A stretch of 64,000 bases of DNA from Lewinellaceae bacterium (GTDB lineage Bacteria; Bacteroidota; Bacteroidia; Chitinophagales; Saprospiraceae). The DNA is taken from assembly GCA_020636435.1 (NCBI GenBank), contig JACJXX010000001.1, positions 4,605,001 through 4,669,000 on the forward strand, read 5' to 3'. Positions 7,490-15,773 of this stretch are shown piece after piece. The position numbers and the translations under genes were made by a program. Numbering within the stretch: position 1 is the stretch's first letter; every line of letters starts with the position of its first letter. The notes beneath the pieces were generated by a model. It worked only from the letters and a program-made list of their open reading frames with translations. It was not told the DNA's origin and ran no database searches.

Positions 7490-10400
7490 GTGAGGTTATT
7501 CAACGTTTCAGAACGAATAGTGCTCCTCCTATTTGCCTTTGCCGGGCATGCCCTGCCCGCCCAGGAACAGTTGGCCTTTCGGCACATCAACAAAAAGAAT
7601 GGCCTCTCCCAGAACTCCGTTTTCGCCATCGCTCAGGACGGCAAAGGGTTTATGTGGTTTGGCACCCGAGATGGGCTGAATAAGTACGATGGCTACCGGA
7701 TCATTGCCTACCGGCATTCTCAAACCGATCCGCGCAGCATCGTTTCTGACGACATACGCGCATTGTACTATGACGAGTTTGCCAACAGCCTGTGGGCCTG
7801 CACGCCGGATGGCCTGAGCCAATACCAGGAAGCTACCGACGATTTCCTGAATTACATTGCGGCGGCGGAAAGGCCTGTTGCCTTGTCCGGAAGGTCTGTA
7901 CGCTGCGTGCTGAGAGATTCAAAAAAGCGATTGTGGGTAGGTACGGACGGGGGGCTCAACCTTTGCCATTCTGAAGAAAATGAGTTTACCGCCTTCCGCC
8001 ATGACGAAGCAGCCCCGGAAAGTTTATCCTCCAATGACATTAAGGCCATTTATGAGGGCCGGGAAAAGCAAATATGGATAGGAACCGAAGAAGGCCTCAA
8101 CCAGCTGGTGGAAGAAGAGGGAAAAAAACTCCATTTTGAAAGGGTTTTGAATCAAGCGGGCACCCCTCTACTGCTACCCGATCAGCACATCAAAGCCATA
8201 CTTGAAGACGGGAAAGGCAATATATGGATCGGAATGCACAATGGAGGGGTGAGTTGCTGGGACCGGGAAAACGGAAAGCTGTTCCATTATCAAAATGAAG
8301 CGGGCAACCTGCACTCCCTTAGCCACAACAATGTGCGTTCCATAGCGATCGGGCCGGACAGCAGCCTGTGGGTAGGCACTTTCGTAGGGCTCAATAAATT
8401 TTTGCCGGAACAAAACCGCTTTCAGCGCTTCCTGAATGAAGAGTCCGACTTCTACAGCCTTAGCAGCAGTTCGGTGAGGTCCCTGTTTTTCGATAAGCGA
8501 GGAAGCCTTTGGGTGGGTACTTACTACGGAGGGGTTGAGTTTCTGGACAAGGAGAGCAACCGCTTTCAGAATTTCCAGCGCCAACCCCAGGGCAACTGCA
8601 TCAGCCATAATGTCGTCAGCTCCTTCCTCGAAGAAGAAGACGGTAACCTCTGGATCGGCACGGAGGGGGGCGGATTGAATTATTTCAACCGGAAAACCGG
8701 CAAATTCAGCCATTATACAGTGGATAAGGCCCAGCCCAATGGGATCAGCGGCAACAATGTGAAAACCCTGCTCAAGGATGGCGATAAGCTGTGGATAGGG
8801 ACCTTTGCCCAGGGGCTTGACCTTCTGGACATCAGCCAGGGCACTTTCCGAAACTTCCGCCATGAACCAGGCAAAAGCAACACCCTTTCCGACAACAACG
8901 TTTACAGCCTGCTCAAGGAAGGCGATAAACTTTGGATAGCCACCTATGGCGGCGGCCTGAACCGGCTGAACCTGAACACCCTGGCCTTTGAGGTATTTCA
9001 GCACGATGCCAATGAGGCGCCTTCTCTTTGCTCCAATCTGGCGCGGCTGATCTTTAAAGATTCCCAAAACCGCATCTGGGTGGGCACGGACAATGGGCTC
9101 GACCTGCTGATGAATAACCGCTTTGTCCATTTCCTGCCCGGTACCGCAATCTATTCCATGTATGAATCCCGGGAGGGAATGCTCTGGGTTGGAAGTTACT
9201 CCAACGGTTTGTATGCGCTCGACAGCGATGGGAAAGTACAGGTCAATTATACAGAGGCCGATGGCCTGCCTGGGCACACCATATTCGGCATACTGGAAGA
9301 CAATACCGGCAAAATATGGCTCAGCACCAACAACGGCCTGGCCAAACTGGACCGGCAGCGCCAAAGCTTTACCGGCTACAATTACTCCGATGGCCTGAGA
9401 AACCTGGAGTTCAATTTCAATGCCTATTACAAGACCCGTTCCGGAGAGCTGCTGTTCGGCGGCACCAGCGGCTTTACCCTTTTCCGCCCGGAAGACATCC
9501 AGGTCAACACCTTTGTGCCTCCAGTCGTTTTTACCGAACTGAAGACCTTCAACCGCCCGGTAAAGGTAAACGGCGCCGATGGCCTGCTCTCCAAAGAAAT
9601 CAACCTCACAGAGGCCCTTACCTTCCCTTACAACAAAGCCAATTTCTCCCTCAGTTTTGCCGCCCTTGATTACTTCAACCCTGAGAACAACCGCTATGCT
9701 TACATTCTGGAAGGGCTCGACGCCGACTGGAAGTATACCCAGGGAGAGACGGAGGTTACTTATACCATACAACGGCCAGGTGATTATACCTTCCACCTCA
9801 AAGGCGCCAACAGCGACGGCATTTGGAACAACACCGAACGATTGCTTCGCATTGAAGTCTTGCCTCCCCCCTGGCGTACCTGGTGGGCTTATTTGATCTA
9901 TGGCTTTCTTCTGGCAATGAGTGTTTTCGGCATTGTGAGGTTCATCGGCCTCCGCCACCGGTTGCAGTTGGAACAGGTAGCCAAGGAAAAACAGGAGGAG
10001 TTGCATCAGGCCAAACTGCGGTTCTTCACCAACATCGCCCACGAATTCCGCACTCCGCTGACCCTTATCCTCGGGCCCCTGGAGGAGCTTACCAGAAAGC
10101 AGGAAGCCAGCGGCCCGGTACACCGGCAGTTGCTTTCTATCCAAAACAATGCCCAGCGGCTGCTCAACCTGGTCAACCAGTTGCTTACCTTTCGGAAACT
10201 GGAAGGAGAACACGAACAAATGCAGGTGGCCGAAGGCAATATCGTCCTGTTCGTCAAGGAAATTTTCCTCTCTTTTCAGGAGAATGCCCGCCTCCGGAAT
10301 ATGGAGTATTCTTTTTCCAGCAGCAGCGGCAGCATAATGGCCTGGTACGACCGGGATAAACTGGAGAAGGTATTCTACAACCTGCTTTCCAATGCCTTTA

Positions 10401-11593
10401 AGTTCACCCCCGACGGAGGAGCGATTGCCATGCGCATCACCCGAAACGAAGATGCGATATGCATTCAAACCAGCGATACCGGCAGGGGCATACCCGCAGC
10501 GTTGCACGAGCAGGTGTTCAAACGCTTCTACGAAAAGGAAGTGGCCTTCCGCCATTCTTTCAAAGGTACCGGCATCGGGCTGGCGGTGTCCAGGCAACTG
10601 GTGGAAATGCACCACGGGCAGATCACTGTCCGCAGTGAGCAAGGGTCGGGGGCAACCTTTGAAGTAAAGATTCCATTGGGCAGGAAACACTTCAGCGAAA
10701 AAGAGGTTATCCAAGGGTTCAGGAACAGCGAGGATATTTCCTTTTACCAAATGCAGCCCGTCAACTCCGCCTTGGAAGCCCCGGAGTTGACGGCTTTGCC
10801 TTCGCAGGCAGCAACTGAGCCTGCCACTTCAGCTCCGGAAGACGCGCCCCTGTTGCTCATCATCGAAGACAATCCCGAAGTGCAGCGTTACATTCAGGAC
10901 ATCTTTAAAAACATTTACCGCACCATCACCGCCAATGATGGCGAAGAAGGCTTGAAACGGGCCATAAAAGAATTGCCTGGCCTGATCATCAGCGATGTCA
11001 TGATGCCTAAAATGGACGGCATCACCCTGTGCAGTAAATTGAAGACGAACCTCCGCACCAGCCACATCCCCGTTTTGCTGCTGACTGCCCGCACGGCCCT
11101 GATCTTTAAGCTGGAAGGGCTGGAAACCGGCGCCGATGATTACGTCACCAAGCCCTTCAGCCCGGAAGAACTCCGGCTGCGCGCCCGCAACATTCTGCAG
11201 GCCCGGCAAAGAATGCGGGAAAAATTCGCCCGGATACTCAACCTGGAACCCAAAGAAGTAACCCTTACCTCTGCCGATGAGGAGTTTCTGAACCGGGCGA
11301 TACAACTCATGGAAAAGCAGATGGGAAACCCCGGCTTCACCGTTGAGCAGTTTGCCCATGAGATGGCGGTCAGCCGCCCCTTGCTGTTCATCAAGATCAA
11401 AGCAATCACCAACTACACGCCCAACAATTTCATCAAAATGATCCGCCTGAAGCGCGCCGCGCAACTGCTGGGGCAAAAGAAGCTCGGAGTAGCCGAAGTG
11501 GCCTATAAAGTTGGCTTTAAAGACCCTCGGTATTTCAGCAAATGCTTCCAGAAGGAATTTGAAAAAACTCCGACAGAATATATGGAAGGTTGA
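7490..11593 (+). CDS. Hybrid two-component system sensor kinase/response regulator (HTCS)
   Basis: This 1367-residue one-protein signalling system starts at GTG 7490, chosen because it gives a signal peptide (IVLLLFAFAGHALPA). It has a periplasmic two-bladed-propeller sensor made of repeated 'G-x-x-x-N-x-V-x-x-[IL]-x-x-D/x-x-x-x-x-W-[IV]-G-T' units (about 30-700), a Y_Y_Y domain (about 717-793) and a membrane span (about 797-818). These are followed by a HisKA domain with phospho-acceptor His851 in NIAHEFRTPLTL, an HATPase (about 950-1065, GTGIGLAV), a receiver with Asp1169 in LIISDVMMP, and a C-terminal AraC-type HTH (about 1265-1366). HTCS proteins sense glycan breakdown products and switch on the adjacent polysaccharide genes. 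The TonB receptor and glycosidases downstream are the expected targets. Confidence 0.95.
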   Translation: MRLFNVSERIVLLLFAFAGHALPAQEQLAFRHINKKNGLSQNSVFAIAQDGKGFMWFGTRDGLNKYDGYRIIAYRHSQTDPRSIVSDDIRALYYDEFANSLWACTPDGLSQYQEATDDFLNYIAAAERPVALSGRSVRCVLRDSKKRLWVGTDGGLNLCHSEENEFTAFRHDEAAPESLSSNDIKAIYEGREKQIWIGTEEGLNQLVEEEGKKLHFERVLNQAGTPLLLPDQHIKAILEDGKGNIWIGMHNGGVSCWDRENGKLFHYQNEAGNLHSLSHNNVRSIAIGPDSSLWVGTFVGLNKFLPEQNRFQRFLNEESDFYSLSSSSVRSLFFDKRGSLWVGTYYGGVEFLDKESNRFQNFQRQPQGNCISHNVVSSFLEEEDGNLWIGTEGGGLNYFNRKTGKFSHYTVDKAQPNGISGNNVKTLLKDGDKLWIGTFAQGLDLLDISQGTFRNFRHEPGKSNTLSDNNVYSLLKEGDKLWIATYGGGLNRLNLNTLAFEVFQHDANEAPSLCSNLARLIFKDSQNRIWVGTDNGLDLLMNNRFVHFLPGTAIYSMYESREGMLWVGSYSNGLYALDSDGKVQVNYTEADGLPGHTIFGILEDNTGKIWLSTNNGLAKLDRQRQSFTGYNYSDGLRNLEFNFNAYYKTRSGELLFGGTSGFTLFRPEDIQVNTFVPPVVFTELKTFNRPVKVNGADGLLSKEINLTEALTFPYNKANFSLSFAALDYFNPENNRYAYILEGLDADWKYTQGETEVTYTIQRPGDYTFHLKGANSDGIWNNTERLLRIEVLPPPWRTWWAYLIYGFLLAMSVFGIVRFIGLRHRLQLEQVAKEKQEELHQAKLRFFTNIAHEFRTPLTLILGPLEELTRKQEASGPVHRQLLSIQNNAQRLLNLVNQLLTFRKLEGEHEQMQVAEGNIVLFVKEIFLSFQENARLRNMEYSFSSSSGSIMAWYDRDKLEKVFYNLLSNAFKFTPDGGAIAMRITRNEDAICIQTSDTGRGIPAALHEQVFKRFYEKEVAFRHSFKGTGIGLAVSRQLVEMHHGQITVRSEQGSGATFEVKIPLGRKHFSEKEVIQGFRNSEDISFYQMQPVNSALEAPELTALPSQAATEPATSAPEDAPLLLIIEDNPEVQRYIQDIFKNIYRTITANDGEEGLKRAIKELPGLIISDVMMPKMDGITLCSKLKTNLRTSHIPVLLLTARTALIFKLEGLETGADDYVTKPFSPEELRLRARNILQARQRMREKFARILNLEPKEVTLTSADEEFLNRAIQLMEKQMGNPGFTVEQFAHEMAVSRPLLFIKIKAITNYTPNNFIKMIRLKRAAQLLGQKKLGVAEVAYKVGFKDPRYFSKCFQKEFEKTPTEYMEG

Positions 11594-11620
11594 AAGCATT
11601 TCCCGAAAATTATTGCCTTT

Positions 11621-11740
11621 AGACGATTGTCCCACCAAATTTAGATTTTTGCCCGCCCGCTTATCCCTAATTTTACATCGAACCACAGCGGCCCGAACCG
11701 ATAAAAAAACCGCTGCTCTTTTGATGTAAAATAATCGTCT
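11621..11740 (+). promoter_or_regulatory. Nested inverted repeats in the leader of the TonB receptor gene
   Basis: Three inverted repeats are nested: AGACGATT (11621-11628) with AATCGTCT (11733-11740), ATTTTACATC (11670-11679) with GATGTAAAAT (11723-11732), and CAGCGG (11686-11691) with CCGCTG (11710-11715). The two outer right arms are contiguous and end exactly at the ATG at 11741. They could form a leader RNA structure hiding the start codon region, or be binding sites for the HTCS AraC domain. The sequence alone does not decide between these. Confidence 0.5.
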
Positions 11741-14632
11741 ATGAAAAGCAGTTACTCGCTTGCCATCACCGCGATCTTCACAATAGCTTCCATTTTCCTG
11801 GTCACCGCAGCATGGGCTCAGAAGGGAGTGGTTTCCGGATTGGTCATTGATGAAGCGGAAGGCGCCCCTCTTCCGGGCGCCAACATCTACATCGAGGGTT
11901 CGGGCACCGGCACCGTATCGGATGTAGACGGCCTTTTTTTGCTGAACAACGCCGATGCAGGAGAGCAGGTGCTCATCGTTTCCTTTTTGAGTTTCGAAAC
12001 ACAGCGCATTCCCGTACAGGTGGAAGCCGGAGCAGTAGCAACTGTCAATGTATCAATGGCGCCGGAAGCTTTCATGGGCGAAGAAGTGGTCGTCACAGCC
12101 CAGGCCCTGGGGCAGGCTAAAGCCATCAACCAGCAGCTGAATGCTGAATCCATTGCCAATATTGTTTCCGCCGACCGCATTCAGGAACTGCCCGATGTCA
12201 ATGCCGCCGAAGCGATAGCGCGCCTGCCGGGGATAGCCATCAACCGGAGCGGGGGAGAAGGGCAAAAGGTGGTCATCCGGGGCATGGAACCCAAATTCGC
12301 CGCCATCACGGTCAATGGCGTCAGCCTGCCCTCCAATTCGGGCACAGACCGCTCGGTAGACTTGTCCCTGATCTCTCCGGAGTTGCTGGATGGCATCGAG
12401 GTGTTCAAATCGCCCCTGCCGGATATGGACGCCGAGGCCGTCGGCGGCACGGTAAACCTGCGATTGCGCAAAGCGCCGAAGGAATTGAAACTCCTGGCAA
12501 AAGTCCTGGGCGGATTTAACGAGCTCAACAACGACTACGGCGATTACAAAGGAGTGCTGCAACTGAGCAAGCGCCTACTGGACAACAAGCTGGGCTTCGT
12601 CGTGCAGGGAGGCATCGAACGGTTCAACCGCAGCGGCGATTTCCTGACCAACTCCTGGCGCCGGGGCGCCACCGACGACTCTACCGGCGTTACCGAAATA
12701 CTGGGCAATACCCTGCGCCTGGAAGACCGCCATGAAATACGCAAGCGGTGGAACGGAAGCCTGGGCCTGGACTATGGGCTGGGCAAACACAGCTTTTCCT
12801 TCTTTGGCCTGTACAGCAAGACCGAACGCGACCGCTTCTACATGCAGGAGCGCTACATCCCCTCCGACCCGGCTATCGAATACTGGGGGCGCGGCATCGA
12901 CAACGCCCTGAGCCTGTATACCTTGTCTTTAACCGGCGAACACCCGCTAGGGCGCTTTCTGGTAGACTGGACCCTCTCCACCTCGGAAACGGTGGGGGAA
13001 ACGCCTTACGATTTTACCATGCGGTTTACGGATTTCAGCCAGACGTTTGACCCCTCATTGGATGCCAGCAGCCACCCCAGAAATTACTTCGACGCCGCCC
13101 GGCCCGGTCTGGAAGAGACTTTCCTCTACAGCGCTTTTCAGGAAGGCACGCAGACCATGGAAACCACGCAGGCGGCTGTCGTCAACATCAAACTGCCCTT
13201 CAACCTGGGGCAAAAGATCAATGGGTACCTCAAAGTGGGCGGCAAGTACAAGGGCATCAGCCGGAGCCGCACGGCGGAACGCCTGGCCGAAGAATTTTAC
13301 TACCTCGGAGCTTCAGAGATCGCCAATGCCATCCCGCTCTATGACGGGGAATTGATCTTCCTGCCCGACAACGGCAAACTGGTCAGCATGTTGAGTTTTA
13401 CCTCCGCCGGCAATGATATTGACTTCGAAAATGAATCGGGCGAGAACATCGGGCTGAATGCCAGCCTCGATCCTGCGCTCCTCCGCGCCTGGTACGACAG
13501 CCAGATACCGGTGCTGAATAAAGACCGGTCGGTTATTGTCGACAACTATGAAGTGGAAGAACGGGTCAGCGCCGGATATGCCATGCTGAAATTGAATTTT
13601 GGCAAAAAATTATCGGTTATTCCCGGTTTCCGGTATGAGTATTCCGACAATGAGTACCGCTCGGGCATCTCCTCAATAAACGGACGGTACGGGGTAAATG
13701 GGTTTTACAACGACACCATTACCTTCCAGCAGTACGGAGAATTGTTGCCGCACCTGCACCTCAAATTCAAACCCCTGGAATGGTTTGACATCAGGGCTTC
13801 CTACGCCAAGACTTTGGCCCGCCCCGATTTTTTCTACATTACTCCCCGGGCGCAGATCGACAACAACAATACGGTCGTTACCGCAGGCAACCCCCAACTG
13901 AAGCACGCCGTAGCGACCAACTACGATGTGTTCTTCTCGGCCTACAAAGGCGGCCTCGGCTTATTGTCCTTTGGCTTCTTTTACAAAGATGTAGAAAACA
14001 TCTTCTACCCGTGGACCACCAACCTGTTTGACCAGGAAACGGCCGACGCTTTCGGTTGGCCGGCCTACCAAGGCTATGAATTCCGGTCGTTTACCAATTC
14101 TGAATCGTCGAGTGTTTATGGCTTTGAGATAGACCTGCAAACGAACCTGAATTTTTTGCCGCAGCCGTTCTCCGGAATCGTCCTGAACGCCAACTATTCC
14201 CGTTTGTATTCAGAGACGGAGGTCTTTTTTCTCACTTCCGAAACCAGGCTCATCATTCCGGTGCCGCCAATTTTTGAGACGACCTATACCAATTCTACCC
14301 GCAAGGTGGACATGCCCAGCCAGGCGCCGCATATCCTGCGCCTGTCCATCGGTTATGATTACAAAAAGTTCTCGGCAAGGGTGTCGGGCGCTTATCAGGG
14401 AACCAAGGCCAACTCGTATTCCATCAATAAGGATTTTGACACCTTCACCCTGGAATTCTGGCGCTGGGATGCTTCCCTCAAGCAGCGCTTCGGCCAACAC
14501 TGGAGCGTATTCCTGAACCTCAATAATTTTACCAATCAAAAGGACGTCAATTTCACTCGTGAAGAGGCGTACGTCAATACGATAGAAACCTATGGCTTCA
14601 CGGGCACTTTCGGCCTGCAGTACCAATTGTAA
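11741..14632 (+). CDS. TonB-dependent receptor with carboxypeptidase-like regulatory plug extension
   Basis: The 963-residue outer-membrane protein begins with a signal peptide (to about residue 26, ...VTAAWA). It continues with a CarboxypepD_reg domain (about 30-105, GLVIDEAEGAPLPGANIYIE), a plug domain (about 130-250, containing ELPDVNAAEAIARLPGIAI and the TVNLRLRKAP segment) and a long C-terminal barrel ending in an aromatic residue pattern (GTFGLQYQL). The plug wording (ADRIQELPDVNAAEAIARLP) fits the TIGR01782-type receptors rather than classical SusC, and no SusD follows. It should import oligosaccharides in a TonB/ExbBD-driven way. It directly follows the HTCS regulator and precedes the beta-helix and GH genes. 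Confidence 0.92.
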   Translation: MKSSYSLAITAIFTIASIFLVTAAWAQKGVVSGLVIDEAEGAPLPGANIYIEGSGTGTVSDVDGLFLLNNADAGEQVLIVSFLSFETQRIPVQVEAGAVATVNVSMAPEAFMGEEVVVTAQALGQAKAINQQLNAESIANIVSADRIQELPDVNAAEAIARLPGIAINRSGGEGQKVVIRGMEPKFAAITVNGVSLPSNSGTDRSVDLSLISPELLDGIEVFKSPLPDMDAEAVGGTVNLRLRKAPKELKLLAKVLGGFNELNNDYGDYKGVLQLSKRLLDNKLGFVVQGGIERFNRSGDFLTNSWRRGATDDSTGVTEILGNTLRLEDRHEIRKRWNGSLGLDYGLGKHSFSFFGLYSKTERDRFYMQERYIPSDPAIEYWGRGIDNALSLYTLSLTGEHPLGRFLVDWTLSTSETVGETPYDFTMRFTDFSQTFDPSLDASSHPRNYFDAARPGLEETFLYSAFQEGTQTMETTQAAVVNIKLPFNLGQKINGYLKVGGKYKGISRSRTAERLAEEFYYLGASEIANAIPLYDGELIFLPDNGKLVSMLSFTSAGNDIDFENESGENIGLNASLDPALLRAWYDSQIPVLNKDRSVIVDNYEVEERVSAGYAMLKLNFGKKLSVIPGFRYEYSDNEYRSGISSINGRYGVNGFYNDTITFQQYGELLPHLHLKFKPLEWFDIRASYAKTLARPDFFYITPRAQIDNNNTVVTAGNPQLKHAVATNYDVFFSAYKGGLGLLSFGFFYKDVENIFYPWTTNLFDQETADAFGWPAYQGYEFRSFTNSESSSVYGFEIDLQTNLNFLPQPFSGIVLNANYSRLYSETEVFFLTSETRLIIPVPPIFETTYTNSTRKVDMPSQAPHILRLSIGYDYKKFSARVSGAYQGTKANSYSINKDFDTFTLEFWRWDASLKQRFGQHWSVFLNLNNFTNQKDVNFTREEAYVNTIETYGFTGTFGLQYQL

Positions 14633-14660
14633 TTCAATAAACTTAAAACATACCAATAGC

Positions 14661-15691
14661 ATGAAAAAGCTTTACCCACTCCTCATTATCGTTTGCGCCA
14701 TCTTAATGGCAAGCAACATACAAGCCCAGCGATACCTGCTGATTGAAGCCAGCGATGACCCGCTGAACCCTGCCAATATTTTCCCGGTTATCATGGGAGA
14801 CACGACGGCGGCCGGCGCCAGAGTTGACAACAACACCATTTACCAACTGGAAAACGGGCGGGTCTATGTTTCTACCGGCAGGATTGTCAATAAGCCGGAA
14901 TGGGCTTTACAAGTTGAAGCAGTCAACCTGGATGATACCGATAACAAAGCCATCCTCACCCGGATTCCGAATGCCAGTGGCGACTATCAGGACATCATGT
15001 ACTCGGAAGGGAATGTCACCTTCAAAAACCTCTGGATCATCGCCGGCGAAACCGGGCCGCTCCAGCAGCACGATTGGGGCAGGGTACGGGTACTCGGCGA
15101 AAACTCCCGCATCATCATCAAAGACTGCATCATTGAAAAAGACCGCGGCGGCTTCCTGCAATTGCGCGCCGACGGGGTGAAGTGTTATGTCGAAAACAGC
15201 ATTTTCCGCAATGGCGGCAACCGGCGCATCCTGCAGGGCAACGGCCGGGGCATAGATGCCCGCAATTTCTACATGGACACCCTTATCATGAAGAATACCA
15301 TTGTGCACAATATCCAGGACCGCTTTGTTATGGTTCGGGAACCCAGTCGGCCACTGCCGGAACCGACGGCAGCGCGATCGGGGCAGTTTCGGCCTGCCTG
15401 GCCCTTGATGTATTTGATGTAAATGCCAATGCCGAGCTGGCCTTTGGGGTTCAGCCCAACCCGGTGGAAATGGAAGCTAACTTTCGGTACAGCCTGTCCC
15501 GCCCCGGCAGGGTTCGCCTCACGATCTACGACCTTGCCGGCCGCAGGGTGGCGCAATTGCACGATGCAACGCAGTTGTCAGGCGAGCATTCCGTTCTTTG
15601 GGCTCCCGACGGGCGCCTGGGCAAAGGCATGTACTTCGCCCACCTGCAAACCGAAGAAGGCACGATGGCCCTCAAGCTGATGCTGAAGTGA
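14661..15691 (+). pseudogene. Secreted beta-helix protein with T9SS sorting domain, frameshifted and internally shortened
   Basis: The first frame, from ATG 14661, encodes a signal peptide (MKKLYPLLIIVCAILMASN) and a right-handed beta-helix type segment (VTFKNLWIIAGETGP, IIIKDCIIEKDRGGFLQL, YVENSIFRN, LIMKNTIVHNIQDRFVMVR). After about 15340 that frame becomes nonsense and stops at 15422. A frame shifted by one then reads AGTDGSAIG and a complete T9SS type A sorting domain (about 15400-15691, AFGVQPNPVEMEA to LQTEEGTMALKLMLK). The join also skips the central helix coils and DUF5123-like middle expected in such proteins, so it looks like a deletion plus frameshift rather than a single base error. 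Homologues sit in uronate-polysaccharide loci. Confirmation needs read-level checking. Confidence 0.68.
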
Positions 15692-15713
15692 CCTTTTGCC
15701 TTTTGAACCAGAG

Positions 15714-15754
15714 CCAGGCAGGACAAGCAGCATTGAAATGCTTGTCTTGCCTGG
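15714..15754 (+). terminator. Hairpin after the beta-helix gene
   Basis: CCAGGCAGGACAAGCA (15714-15729) and the near-complement ending TGCCTGG at 15754 form a long stem with one mismatch. It starts 23 bp after the stop at 15691 and ends 20 bp before the ATG of the GH88 gene. There is no T-run, so it may act as an RNA processing or attenuation site instead of a classic terminator. Confidence 0.45.
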
Positions 15755-15773
15755 CAACCTAATAAATCAAAGA

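Noticed and set aside
8174..10750. A long open frame (858 codons) on the minus strand across the hybrid two-component gene
   Set aside because: It mirrors a real gene read in the other direction in GC-rich DNA; no signal peptide, domain or start context supports it.
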